DNA from: Mycoplasmopsis agassizii
GTDB lineage: Bacteria; Bacillota_I; Bacilli_A; Mycoplasmatales; Metamycoplasmataceae
Assembly: GCF_002272945.1 (NCBI RefSeq)
Contig: NZ_NQMN01000002.1
Span: forward strand, 263,662 to 327,661
DNA: 64,000 nt
Direction of reading: 5' to 3'
Shown: piece after piece, positions 18,287-28,324 of the stretch
How the letters are laid out: each line of letters opens with the position of its first letter
Numbering within the stretch: the first letter of the stretch is position 1
Notes under the pieces: model-generated
Told to the model about the DNA's origin: nothing
The model's database searches: none
The model's input: the letters and a program-made list of their open reading frames with translations, nothing else
Position numbers and translations under genes: made by a program

Positions 18287-19791
18287 TGGATGAAGTAATT
18301 TTAGAAGCTAAAAATATAGTCAAAACTTTCTCAGGTGTAAAAGCCTTAAACAACGGTGAAATCAGGGCTTTTCGTTCAAAAGTCAACATCTTAATGGGCG
18401 AAAATGGAGCAGGAAAATCTACTATTTTAAATATCATCTCTGGGGTGTTTGCACCTGATAGTGGGAGCGTTTATTTTGAAGGAAAAAGAATTGAAGATTT
18501 TTCAATCAATAAATTTAAAAAGTTAGGAATTACAATTGTTCATCAAGAATTAAAGTTAGTTGATGATCTTAGTATTGCTGAAAATATTTTATTAACTCGT
18601 GAACCACTTACTATTTTTAAAACGATTGATTATAAAAAGATGTATGCAATTACAAAAGAAATTTTGAAATCAATTGATATGGATCTTAATCCAAAAACTT
18701 TAGTTAAAGATCTTTCAATTGCACAAAAACAAATGATTGAAATCGCAAAAGGAATTTCACAAAAATCTAAAGTTTTAATTTTAGATGAACCGACTTCATC
18801 AATTGGCCCTGAAGAAAGTGAACAACTATTTAAAATAATTCATAAATTAAAAGCAAATGGTGTAGCAATTTTATACATAACCCATAGGATGAATGAATTA
18901 GAAAAAATAGGTGATTATATTACCGTTTTTAGAGATGGAAATTTTGTTAGTGAATCTAAAATAGAAGATACTAATGAAGACAAAATAATTGAGCAAATGG
19001 TTGGTCGAAAATTGGAACAACAATTTCCTCTTAAATTTCAAAATGATGAATTATTTATTTTAATGAAAATAAATAATTTAGGTAATAAATTTGTCTCAAA
19101 TATTTCATTTGAAATTAAAGCAAATGAAATATTAGTTATTAGTGGTTTAGTCGGATCAGGAAGAAGTGAACTGGCAAAAACTATTGCTGGTTATTATTCT
19201 TTTGATTATGGATCAATCGAATATAAAAATAAAAATATTTATTTTAATCATCCTAAAAATGCAATTGATAATGGTGTTTATTACTTGTCAGAAAACAGAA
19301 AAGAAGAAGGATTACACTTAGAAAAAAGTATTGCTTTTAATTTAACTTTAGCTTCCTTAAAAAGTTTTTCAAATAAATATACTTCACTAATTAATTTAGC
19401 AAAAGAGAAAATTGAAAATAAATTTATTACTGATAAACTAAAAGTTAGAATGTCAAGCAGTTTAAATAATGTAGATAGTTTATCAGGTGGTAATCAACAA
19501 AAAATTGCTATTGGAAAAGCACTCTTAACTAAGCCTGAAATTATCTTTTTTGATGAACCAACTAGAGGTGTTGATGTCGGCGCTAGAAAAGAAATTTACA
19601 CCTTAATGCATGAGCTAAAAAAAACAGGAAAAGCAGTTGTTGTAATCTCATCAGATCTACCTGAAGTTATTGGTTTATATGATCGCTTAATAGTTATGCG
19701 TGAAGGAAAAATCATGCATGATACCTACGACAAATTAGACCAAAATGAAATTATGAAATATGCTTTTGGAGTAACAAATAAATTCGTTTAA
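18286..19791 (+). CDS. rbsA: Ribose ABC transporter ATPase (tandem domains), 501 aa
   Basis: Two ABC domains in one chain. The first has Walker A GENGAGKST (residues 38-46), a Q-loop and Walker B VLILDEPTSSI. The second has a degenerate Walker A (GLVGSGRSE), signature LSGGNQQK and IIFFDEPTRGVDVGARKE, the usual asymmetry of RbsA/MglA proteins. GTG start coupled to rbsD. Ends the operon with TAA 19789. Confidence 0.95.
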   Translation: MDEVILEAKNIVKTFSGVKALNNGEIRAFRSKVNILMGENGAGKSTILNIISGVFAPDSGSVYFEGKRIEDFSINKFKKLGITIVHQELKLVDDLSIAENILLTREPLTIFKTIDYKKMYAITKEILKSIDMDLNPKTLVKDLSIAQKQMIEIAKGISQKSKVLILDEPTSSIGPEESEQLFKIIHKLKANGVAILYITHRMNELEKIGDYITVFRDGNFVSESKIEDTNEDKIIEQMVGRKLEQQFPLKFQNDELFILMKINNLGNKFVSNISFEIKANEILVISGLVGSGRSELAKTIAGYYSFDYGSIEYKNKNIYFNHPKNAIDNGVYYLSENRKEEGLHLEKSIAFNLTLASLKSFSNKYTSLINLAKEKIENKFITDKLKVRMSSSLNNVDSLSGGNQQKIAIGKALLTKPEIIFFDEPTRGVDVGARKEIYTLMHELKKTGKAVVVISSDLPEVIGLYDRLIVMREGKIMHDTYDKLDQNEIMKYAFGVTNKFV

Positions 19792-19822
19792 AAACTAATT
19801 ACTTTTAGAAAATAAACTAGTA

Positions 19823-19856
19823 AAACTGAAAACAAAAACCATTTATTTTTCAGTTT
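19823..19856 (+). terminator. Possible terminator after rbsA
   Basis: 10-bp stem AAACTGAAAA / TTTTCAGTTT about 30 bases after the rbsA stop. The T run is short, so strength is uncertain. The rest of 19792-20073 holds only T- and A-rich sequence and AGAGGGG before potA. Confidence 0.4.
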
Positions 19857-20073
19857 GTGGTCTATCAAAAGATTTTCATAAAACCCTTGTGAAAATAATT
19901 CAACCAAATATGAAAAAATTGACTTTTTTTACGTAAAAGTTGATTTTTTTTATAGAATTTTTGAATTAAGTAAAACTTATCTTTACGGACAGTTTTTAGT
20001 GCGAGCATTGAAAGAAATATCTTAATAAAAACAACATTTTATTTTATATATCAATATTAAAAAAGAGGGGTGA

Positions 20074-21672
20074 ATGAACCAGCAAGCATTTTTTTCAGAA
20101 GATCCGTCTCCTGATGAAGTTACAAACGAAACAACTTATAAAAACATTAAAGAAAAGCTCGAAAAAAAAGAGCAAATTCTTGCCGAGAAAGCTAAAAAGT
20201 TACCAATTATTGAACTAAAAAATTTAGAGAAAAACTTTGGTAGCAAAAAAGTTTTAAAATCTGTAAATGCCAAAATCTATGAAGGTGAATTTATTACAAT
20301 TCTAGGTCCTTCTGGATCAGGTAAAAGTACAATCCTATCCTTACTAGGTGGTTTTGAATATCCAACTCGTGGAGAAATTATTTTCCAAGGGCGTGATGTT
20401 AAAGACCTACCTTCATATAAAAGACCGACATCAACTATTTTTCAAGACTATGCCTTATTTCCACACTTGGATGTTAAAGGTAATGTTAAATACGGTCTTA
20501 AACTAATTCGCAAGCCAGTTGCTGAATTAGTGGAAAAATATAAAGATGTCTTAAAGCAAAACCAAAAAGCTTGATCACAAAAAGCAGATGCTGAAATGGG
20601 TAAACTTGATAAAACTCAAGCAGAATACCGTGCACAACTTAGTGGTCGTGCTTTAACTAGCGAAGAGAAAAAATCTCTACAAGCAGAATATCAAAGCCAG
20701 ATCAAGGCTGCAACATCTGAAGCAGAAAAAAAAGAAATCAAACGAGTTTTTAAGGAAAAAGAAAAAGACTTAAGAACTTCAATGAGTTCAAGCAAACGTA
20801 AGAAAATGCAAAAATGACTAGATGATAGTGATTTTAAATATTCTTACTGAGAAAACTTCGTTAACTTAAAAACTGAACAGTTTACAAAAAGTAAAACAAG
20901 TCGTGCTTTAACTAGAAAAGAAATCGATGAAAGAGTCCACCTAATGCTTTCATTAGTTGGACTGCAAGATAGTGCTGATTCAAATATCTTGGCACTTTCA
21001 GGGGGAATGAAACAGCGTGTGGCGCTAGCACGTTCTTTAGCTATTAGTCCTAAAATCTTATTACTAGATGAGCCTTTATCAGCTCTAGATGCAAAAATTA
21101 GATCACAAATGCAAAAACTTTTAGTTTCTCTACAAGAGGAACTAGGTTTAACATTTATTTTTGTTACTCATGATCAGCGTGAAGCACTTGAATTATCTTC
21201 AAGAGTAATAGTTGTTAGAGATGGAAGAATTGAACAATTTGACCATCCTGAAAAAATCTACGATTTTCCTGTTAATAAGTGAGTGGCTAATTTTATTGGT
21301 GAATCAAACTTTTTTGATGGAGTTTATCAAGGTGATGGTTTTGTTACTTTCTTAAACAAAACCTTTAAAACTATTCATACTGATAAAGAATTTAACAAAG
21401 GTGACAAAGTCGATGTTTTAATTAGACCTGAAGATATTCACTTGAATAAAAAACAAGGTTTATTTAAAGGAAAAGTAGTTAACTGAACTTATAAAGGAAG
21501 TTACTATATTACTGATGTAGAAATCAATGATCGTGTTTTACAAACTGAATCAACAGACTTTTTTGATGTTGATCAAGAAGTTTATTTAACCTGAGATATT
21601 GATGATATGCACTTAATGGCAATTGAAGAAGGAACTAGCAAAACCAGTGAATTTTCACCTGCTAGTGTTTAA
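20074..21672 (+). CDS. potA: Spermidine/putrescine ABC ATPase with large insertion, 532 aa
   Basis: Walker [10 protein letters not shown] (residues 78-86), Q-loop [11 protein letters not shown] (near 130), signature [15 protein letters not shown] (about 308), Walker [16 protein letters not shown]-loop VTHDQREAL, then a TOBE-like C-terminal domain. A 45-residue charged N-terminal extension and an insertion of about 145 residues (roughly 150-290, Lys/Glu/Ser-rich) between Q-loop and signature are absent from ordinary PotA (about 370 aa). AGAGGGG precedes the ATG. TGA codons at 20572, 20815, 21280 and 21481 are Trp. Confidence 0.93.
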
Positions 21673-21675
21673 CTT

Positions 21676-22539
21676 ATGTTATTAAAAACTAAAAAGTTTT
21701 TAATTGAAAAACTAGATTTAAACATTCGTCTATCACTAGTTATTCCTTTTTTAATCTTTGCAATTATCTTTATTGTAATCCCTTTAATTTTCATTTTTGT
21801 AAAAGCTTTTACACCTATTTCTGAGGTTGTAGATGGCGAAGTTGTCGTTAATGATAACTACAACTTAATTAACGAAAATTTGTGAAATATTATAGGTCGT
21901 TCAGTTTGAACAGGTTTAGTTGCAGCAATTTTATCTTTAATGGTGGCACTGCCTTATTCATATTTTATAGCCCGTAGCAACAACTCAATTTTCAGGGTTG
22001 CAGGCTTATCTTTAATCATTTCTCCAATGTTTATTTTAACATTGGTGCGTGTGCTTGCACTGCGCGGAGTCTCAACTGCAATCAGTGGTAATGAAGCATT
22101 ATTAAACAATGAAATTTTCTTAATTATCGGAATGATTTATGTTTATTTACCATTCACAATCATTCCCCTTTATACAGTCTTTCGTGACATGCCTAAAAAC
22201 ATTATTAACTCAAGTGAAGACCTAGGATATAACCTATTTATGACCTTCATAAAAGTCGTTTTACCTTACTCAATTAAGGCTATTTTATCAGGCTTTGTTT
22301 TAGTGTTTTTACTAAGTGCAACAAGCGTAGGAATTAGTCATAAATTGCTCCCAAATGCAAGCCAGACTCAGCTAGTTGGTAACTTAATAGATACCTTTGC
22401 AGTGCCTGCAAATATCTTCAAAGTTGCATCAGTTTCAAACGTTGTTATCATCACTTTAGCACTGATGACACTCGCTTATTTACTGATCTATTTTATTCCC
22501 CGTTTAATCATGAAACTGAAAGGATTTAAAAATGTTTAA
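21676..22539 (+). CDS. potB: Spermidine/putrescine ABC permease 1, 287 aa
   Basis: Six or so membrane helices and the binding-protein-dependent transport signature around EDLGYNLFMTFIKVVLPYS, which docks on PotA. It starts 3 bases after the potA stop. TGA at 21883 and 21907 is Trp. Its end overlaps potC by 8 bases. Confidence 0.92.
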
Positions 22540-23461
22540 GATTCAAAATATCTGAAAGTTAATCTTCATTTCTTTAATAGTTTTATTGACTTATATTCCT
22601 ATTTTCTTTGCAGTTGTCTTTTCTTTTTCATCACCTTCACAAAGAGGTTTTTTAAGCTTTACAAGCTTTAACTATACAAGCGATGGTTCAGTTTATACAG
22701 GTGCTTATGCAGAATTATTTTCTGATTCAGTGTTAAATGCAATCGCTAATTCAACAATTATTGCTTTTTTAACAGTTATTATTATTATTCCTCTATCTTT
22801 ATTAATTGTCTTTGGTCTATGAAGACAAAGACAAAAAGCACACCGTGTTGTGGTTGAAGGGCTTGCTAATATTGCTTTAGTTAACCCAGATATTATTACA
22901 GCACTAGGTTTAGGAATTTTAATGACCAGCTTTTTTGGCGCTTTTTCTTTAACAGATGAAGGGCTAATTAGAGCAGTAATTTCACACGTAGTTGTTATTT
23001 TACCGTTTGTCATTTTAATGCTTTTTCCACGTAGTGAAAAGTTCAATCCTAGCCTATTTAAAGCTAGTCAAGATCTAGGTTATGGAAAAATCAGAACCTG
23101 ATTTAATACCTACTTAAAATACATGGCTTTACCTATTTTTCTAGCAACTGTTGTTACTGTTGTGCTTAGTTTTGATGACTTTATTCTGGCACGTATTACA
23201 TCAAATGTTGAGACCTTAGGAGTACAACTTTATGGGGGTACTTTTAGACCTTGAGCACTTGCTTTAGGTACCTTCTTATTGGCAGCAACTTTAATTGGAA
23301 ATATTGTTTATATCCTATTAAAAATTAAGAAAAATATTGCTATCAAAAAAGAGGTTCAAGACAATGAAAAACGTGCTTCTAGAATTTCTAAAATTACTGT
23401 AAAACAACTGACAAATCTAGTTAGAAAAAATAAAAAGGAAGTCAACAATGTTGAATCGTAA
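22532..23461 (+). CDS. potC: Spermidine/putrescine ABC permease 2, 309 aa
   Basis: Partner permease with hydrophobic N-terminal helix (FISLIVLLTYIPIFFAVVFS), EAA-loop SQDLGYGKIRTWFNTYLKYM, and SFDDFILARI typical of PotC. ATG 22532 overlaps the potB stop, with AAAGGA upstream. The C-terminal 40 residues are basic and slightly longer than usual. TGA codons at 22553, 22820, 23099 and 23252 are Trp. Confidence 0.92.
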
Positions 23462-25103
23462 GACTTGACTTTTAAAAATTCTTCTTCCATTATCAACGAT
23501 CGGTTTAACTGCTTTAGGAGTTGCAGGAGCCATCGGTTTTAAATCAGTTCACCCTCCTAAAAAGGTCTTTTTGAATTTTGCAAACTACGCAGCAGACAGT
23601 AACATTGCAAAAATTTCTGAAAATTTCACATATCGTACCTATGCAGATATTAACGACTTTAGAGACCAGTTATTAAGCCAAAAAATTGCAGCAGGTATCA
23701 CTAGTTCATATCAAATTTTTACCTTCATTGAATTAGGTTTAGTAAGACCTATTAACTATGATGCTTTCTTTAATTTAGAAGGTGATGCAGCTAGAGGCAA
23801 GGCTTTTTATAACGCTGATTGAGCACGTGCAACATATACAGATGCAGTCTTTCAACAGCTAAGTTTTTTTGATCAATTCTTTCAAGAAGAGAAGTTGAAA
23901 AAGACTTTAGAAGAGCGTTATGGAACTGACCAACCACTACATATGTGAAACTTTATGGTTCCTTATTTTACTCAAGATAAAATCTTGGCTTATGATTATC
24001 GTGACATTGATCAGTCCAAATTGACTGATCAAGAAAAAGCAAATTTTGAAATTGATTTTGATACAAGAATTGCTAATTCTACAACTTTAACTGCACAAGA
24101 AAAAGCAAATGGTAGAGATTTTAAAAATCTTTTTACCATTTTAAGAGACTTTATCCCACAAGATTCATTAATCCAAATTCATGATGAAATGCGTGATAAT
24201 ATTGCCTATGGTTCTGAAGATGTAGTTGCTCAAAATCAGGAAAATTTTGATGGGAAATTAGGTTTAAGCACATATCAAACCTACGTTAATGATTTTATCA
24301 ATAACGTACAAAGTGGTCTAAATACCACTTTAAAAGATACTGCTCGTATCTTATTTAATAATGATAGTAGCAATATCTTAAACTCACTAGTTGATCAAAA
24401 TTTAAACACTTCTGTAGGGGTTATTTATAATGGTGATGCTTTAGATGCTTTCTTTGCAGTTGATAATGATGATGATTTAAGAAATTCATCAGGTTACGAG
24501 CGAACCCCTATCAGAATTGTTAACCTAAAAAGTCGTATTACTTTAACAGATGGTTACATTATTCCTTCTTATTTAACTGATCAAGAAGCTAACGAAGTTG
24601 CTAGATTAGCACATCAAGACATTTATGATGGCTGATATGCTGAAGATTATAACGGCACATCAGGTTTACCAACTGGTTTACTAGGCACTTATCAAGATAA
24701 TGATTCAACCGAAGAAGTAGCGATGTATGATGAAGATGAAGAATCATTTTCAAAACCTGGTTTTGAAAATTTCTTCTTTGTCAACTATACACCACCTACT
24801 AAGATCGCTAATAACATTGTTTTTTATAATCAAGTTGCAGACCCTAGTGCAGAGCAACTAGCCAATAAAAGTGAACTATATAAAGATAATTATATTGCTT
24901 GACAATTAGAGCAATCAGATTATGGATACGAAAAACCAACTGAAAATTATGATAATAGTGACTTTGCTAAATTCGTTAATATCGCTTCAGAAATGGGTGT
25001 AGTTAATTTTGATGGTATAGAAGTTCCTGCTTTTATGCATCCAGCGAGTGACTTATTGGTTTCAGCTGCTCAAGTTTACTATGTAAACAGGTTTAAAACT
25101 TAG
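23448..25103 (+). CDS. potD: Polyamine ABC substrate-binding protein, 551 aa
   Basis: An N-terminal signal anchor (KILLPLSTIGLTALGVAGAI) without a lipobox Cys is followed by FLNFANYAADSNIAKISENF, the PotD-type opening. It is longer than the usual 350-aa PotD because of an inserted segment rich in Asn/Asp in the middle (about residues 180-300). It overlaps potC by 14 bases, with AAGGAA upstream. TGA codons at 23466, 23820, 23946, 24633 and 24900 are Trp. It is the fourth gene of potABCD, so the role is firm even though the sequence is divergent. Confidence 0.88.
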
Positions 25104-25131
25104 TAAATAAATAAAAACTTTATTTATAAAT

Positions 25132-25162
25132 TAACCCTTAAATTTGACTAAGGGTTTTTTAT
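25132..25162 (+). terminator. Terminator of the pot operon
   Basis: AACCCTTA / TAAGGGTT hairpin followed by a T run, 29 bases after the potD stop. Confidence 0.85.
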
Positions 25163-25232
25163 TTTTGTATTAAAGAACTATTTGTCTGTTTTAAAAAAAT
25201 CAGGTTTCAATTCTACTACCAATATTCATTTA

Positions 25233-25343
25233 ATGAAAATTAAAAAAATCTTTTATAAATGCACTGACTATTTTCGCTGATGAAGTAGACTTACGAATGA
25301 AAGCGAGTTAGCAAAGAAATTTGGTGTTCAATTTATTTCTTAA
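25233..25343 (+). other. 36-codon ORF, possible gene remnant
   Basis: ATG 25233 to TAA 25341 with two TGA as Trp, encoding a short chain ending TNESELAKKFGVQFIS, which looks like a helix-turn-helix fragment. There is no ribosome binding site. It sits in the spacer between potD and the next gene and may be a decayed transposase or regulator. Confidence 0.25.
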
Positions 25344-25403
25344 ACTATTTCTTATATGTGAGCATGATTACCTTAAATACAAACAAGTGTAAAATGATTA
25401 CAT

Positions 25404-25754
25404 ATGAAAAAAAGCAAAATCAAACCTAAAATATTTTTAGGTTTATTAATTTCTGGAATAACAGTTTTATCTATTATTTCAGGTGTATCAGCTATTGATA
25501 ATCAACAAAAAGTTGAAAATAATCAAACTGATTCTGAAAAAAATTTGCTACTGAAACAAATAAAAAAGTCAGATTCTTTTGAAAATGTACTAAAAGTTTC
25601 ATTTGCAGAATACAAAAAATATGAAAGTTCAAAGCCAAATAGCACAAACAAAACAGCAGAAATTACTCCAGGGCTTGATGCGTGAATGCCGGTTACTATA
25701 TCTAATAACGATGAAACAAGAAAGAAGGAATTAGATGTTGTATTCACCTATTAA
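25404..25754 (+). CDS. Exported hypothetical protein, 116 aa
   Basis: N-terminal signal MKKSKIKPKIFLGLLISGIT continues into a hydrophobic core and SGVSAID, a signal peptidase-I-like site without Cys. The mature chain of about 85 residues is polar and Lys/Ser-rich. TGA 25683 is Trp; stop TAA 25752. Its end overlaps the TTG of the following lipoprotein by 20 bases, so the two are co-transcribed. Not recognised. Confidence 0.65.
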
Positions 25755-26761
25755 GAAATATAAAAAACTTAACAAATTGTTGCTTATTGCTTCTGCAAGT
25801 ATAGGTGCTTTATCAATAATTGCTTTAGCTTCTTGTAGTTATAGCGATTTTAAATATACGCATCTTAAAAAAGACGCTGCAATTTATCAAAAAAACTCTA
25901 GCGAAGATAATAAACCTTATTTGAAAATAAGTACTTATGGTTCTAAATATTATACATTTAGTAATTGATACTGAGAAGGTCCTTCAGTTAAAGAACAGGC
26001 CGAACAATTTGGTATACCAATGAGAAATGAAACAGGAAAATGGTTGGTTAAATCCTCCGAAAAACCAGAAGTAAAATCTGAAAATTCCAATAATGATAAA
26101 AATATCGCAGATTCTAATTCAACAAACGTAACAAAAGAGTGGTTCGGAAATAAATATAAGGCTTCTTATACAAGCGATCAACTACAAGGAAAACCTGCAG
26201 AATCGAAATATGGCGATTTCTTTTATGCTACTAAAGAGATGCAAAAATCTGAGCCCTTTTATTTAAAACCCGTCAGTCTAATTAAAAATGATGGCGACCT
26301 AAAATCTGCTTTAAGGGTAGATGAATCAGGCAAAAAATATTATCAAAAATATTTCAGAGAAATAGTTTTAAGTGATAAAACTGACAAAGAATTATATGAT
26401 AACTTTAGCCCGTGATCAAATAATTTCAATTACGAAGCAATTAAAAATAAACTTGATTTTAAAAATCTAAATTACTTATTTATTAAGGATTTTGCCAACT
26501 TAATTGCTTATAATGATTCGCCTGAATCAATTCTTGAGGGTGGCACAGAAATTGCAAAATATGAAATAGATGTTGCTAGTAAAACCATTAGAATTAAGTT
26601 TTTTTTGAACACCAACTACATTTGAAAACGATTCAACAGAAGTATCGGAAACTATACAAATTTGAAACCCTAAAAGACTTACGTCTTTTCTGATTCCAAT
26701 TGAAAAAGATAAACTAACTTCTTTCGATTTTAATGATTGATCATTTAAATATTTGAAGTAA
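25735..26761 (+). pseudogene. Lipoprotein gene interrupted at a T8 tract
   Basis: TTG start 25735 with AAGGAA 8 bases upstream. Basic N-region, hydrophobic core and lipobox ALASC indicate a prolipoprotein. As read, the frame passes T8 (26599-26606) into LNTNYIW and so on and stops at TAA 26671 (312 aa). With seven T it would continue FFWTPTTFENDSTEVSETIQ and onward to TAA 26759, just before the terminator. The longer frame looks like true protein, so this is a frameshift or a phase-variable site. Function unknown. Confidence 0.6.
26599..26606 (+). repeat. T8 homopolymer at the frameshift point of the lipoprotein gene
   Basis: Eight T. Seven would join the two frames. Candidate slipped-strand site or a fixed mutation. 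Confidence 0.6.
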
Positions 26762-26771
26762 ATAAGTCATA

Positions 26772-26807
26772 CAAAAACACCTTCTTTTTGCTGAAGGTGT
26801 TTTTTTA
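26772..26807. terminator. Terminator after the split lipoprotein gene
   Basis: AAACACCTTC / GAAGGTGTTT with a T run. The sequence is almost the same as the hairpin at 28272-28307 after the 27472 gene, consistent with duplication of this segment. Confidence 0.75.
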
Positions 26808-26813
26808 ATTTTA

Positions 26814-26985
26814 ACTTACTTCCTAGTCAAAAAATAATTTTTACAGAAAGACTCGTTGAAGATGATACATCCACATTTTTAATGTATACACTTTTAACAG
26901 TTACTGGTCTCAGTCTTTTAATTGTGTCAAGTAATGCTTGTCATTTTCACTAAATGCTTGATCATTGACCACTCATTGACAAAGA
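26814..26985 (-). pseudogene. Degenerate copy of the 3' end of rplA
   Basis: About 170 bases align with the last 55 codons of rplA (28322-28490), from the stop region through codons for the SSSMGPSVKIAFD, VYIKNVTV, LKPAAVKG and DTIKRL segments, with scattered substitutions and small indels. The frame is broken and there is no start. The adjacent terminator is duplicated too, so a segment of terminator plus rplA end was copied. It lies about 1.5 kb from the intact rplA. Confidence 0.75.
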
Positions 26986-27223
26986 TAATTAAACATTTTT
27001 GTGGTAATATTTTCTATTTGATGTTCAATTATCAAATCTTATATACAATCGGTTGCAACTAAATAAGTTTTTTTATATATTCATAAATCATAACATTAGT
27101 TTTTTTACTTTATAACCAGCTAAATCATATTTAGTAAATATTTTTGTTATGTAATTTGGTTTAAAAACTCGTGATGTATTCTACAATTTATTTTTAATTT
27201 TTACAATAAATTTCAAGTTTTTG
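26986..27223. other. AT-rich intergenic stretch
   Basis: No ORF and no clear structure. It leads into the promoter of the RNA at 27236. Confidence 0.4.
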
Positions 27224-27235
27224 TATAATATAAAA

Positions 27236-27448
27236 GAACAAAGGTTCAAAAACATAATCCCCCACATTAGTGTTAAAGCTATCGCAATGGGCGCCAGACA
27301 TCCTGCGATAGAAGTTGCTAAAGTATACATGGATCAGAGATAGTGTTTTTATAGCACCCTAACTGCGGTATCACTCAAGTCGTGGATCTGTCTAGGGCTA
27401 AAAGGCGACCTAGAGAAAAATAGAGAAAGAGCACATTGCTCTTTTTTT
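27236..27448 (+). ncRNA. Structured small RNA, family A copy 2, upstream of a toxin-like ORF
   Basis: TATAAT at 27224-27229 precedes about 210 nt of non-coding sequence that ends in the terminator AAAGAGCA/TGCTCTTT (27426-27448). It contains a GAAC/GTTC hairpin, the 25-nt block 27259-27283 and 17-nt block 27307-27323 identical to the RNA at 2898-3114, a stem CTATCGCA/TGCGATAG between them, CTCAAGTCGTGGAT (27374-27387) and CTAGG/CCTAG near the end. The ORF at 27472 starts 24 bases beyond the terminator with its own TATAAT. The layout fits a type III antitoxin RNA, but tandem repeats typical of those are not evident. Confidence 0.75.
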
Positions 27449-27471
27449 ATTTTTTAATATATAATTTTATA

Positions 27472-28239
27472 ATGATAAAAAATGAATTAAAAACCTTTAC
27501 TCCTTATATGCTGAAAGATCCAACTTTTTTTAAAAACTTGTTTAACCTGCCTGTTAGTGATGTTCATCCCATTATTGTTTTTAAGGATGAAATAAATTAT
27601 TTTTTTATGACATTAAGTACTTTTAAGGAAAAACATGAAATGCAAATTAAAAGTTTTGGGAAAATTAAAATAAAAGGGCAAGGAGCACAATACCACCTAA
27701 CAAGAGATAGCATTCTACATTCTGATGTTATATATAAAGTAGATAAAAAACTTCTTAACAAAAATGTTTTTGGAGAAAATAAGAAAATGGTTAAAATTTT
27801 AAAGGACATTGAGATACAGAAAATTTTAAAGGATATGACGCATAGGTTAACTCAAGATCCGCCAAGAATAGCACTTGCTGTTTTAGATGTAGACCAATAT
27901 AACCGAACTCATTCTAAATTTATATATTCCGATAAAAAAACATTTGAACAATATAGAAATGCTGCTGAAAAAGATAGAAATTACAACCCTGAAACCGAAA
28001 GAATAATAAATGATTTGTCAGACTATAAACAAATTTCTGATGAATTAGTCATTAATCCAGTTTTAGAAAAAGTAGAAATTGAAGAAGAAATAAAGTTATT
28101 AAAAAATGTTCTTTATGATGAATTAAAACTTTCTATAGAAAGAAAACGATCAATAATCGTGAAAGATGAAGAAATAGAAAAATTAAAAGAAGAAGTGAAA
28201 TTAGTTCGCTCTTTAACTATGGGTGGTCCCAAAAGATAG
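27472..28239 (+). CDS. Hypothetical protein, toxin-like N-terminal domain plus C-terminal coiled coil, 255 aa
   Basis: ATG 27472 lies 6 bases after TATAAT (27460-27465), so the mRNA is probably leaderless; a TTG at 27436 lies inside the RNA terminator. Residues 1-115 contain HPIIVFKDEINYFFMTLSTF and then QYHLTRDSILHSDVIYKVD followed by KKLL. This beta-strand pattern recalls PemK/MazF or ToxN/AbiQ endoribonuclease toxins (inference from pattern, no family match proven). Residues 190-250 form a coiled coil. No membrane segment. The structured RNA immediately upstream suggests a two-part locus. Confidence 0.7.
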   Translation: MIKNELKTFTPYMLKDPTFFKNLFNLPVSDVHPIIVFKDEINYFFMTLSTFKEKHEMQIKSFGKIKIKGQGAQYHLTRDSILHSDVIYKVDKKLLNKNVFGENKKMVKILKDIEIQKILKDMTHRLTQDPPRIALAVLDVDQYNRTHSKFIYSDKKTFEQYRNAAEKDRNYNPETERIINDLSDYKQISDELVINPVLEKVEIEEEIKLLKNVLYDELKLSIERKRSIIVKDEEIEKLKEEVKLVRSLTMGGPKR

Positions 28240-28271
28240 CTAATCTTTGAGTTTATTTTATTTCAACATAT

Positions 28272-28307
28272 AAAAAAACACCTTCTTTTCATTGAAGATG
28301 TTTTTTT
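28272..28307. terminator. Convergent terminator between the 27472 gene and rplA
   Basis: AACACCTTC / GAAGATGTT-type hairpin with A and T runs on both flanks, so usable from both strands. Confidence 0.75.
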
Positions 28308-28324
28308 AATTTTTAATTTACTTC

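Noticed and set aside
19792-20073. Gene between rbsA and potA
   Set aside because: Only short frames without starts or ribosome binding sites; AT-rich spacer.
22705-23046. Minus-strand ORF opposite potC
   Set aside because: Lies antisense within a clear ABC permease gene.
27236-27448. tmRNA, RNase P RNA, SRP RNA or tRNA
   Set aside because: No CCA end, tRNA-like domain, GAGGAAAGUC-type or SRP loop motifs; size also does not fit.
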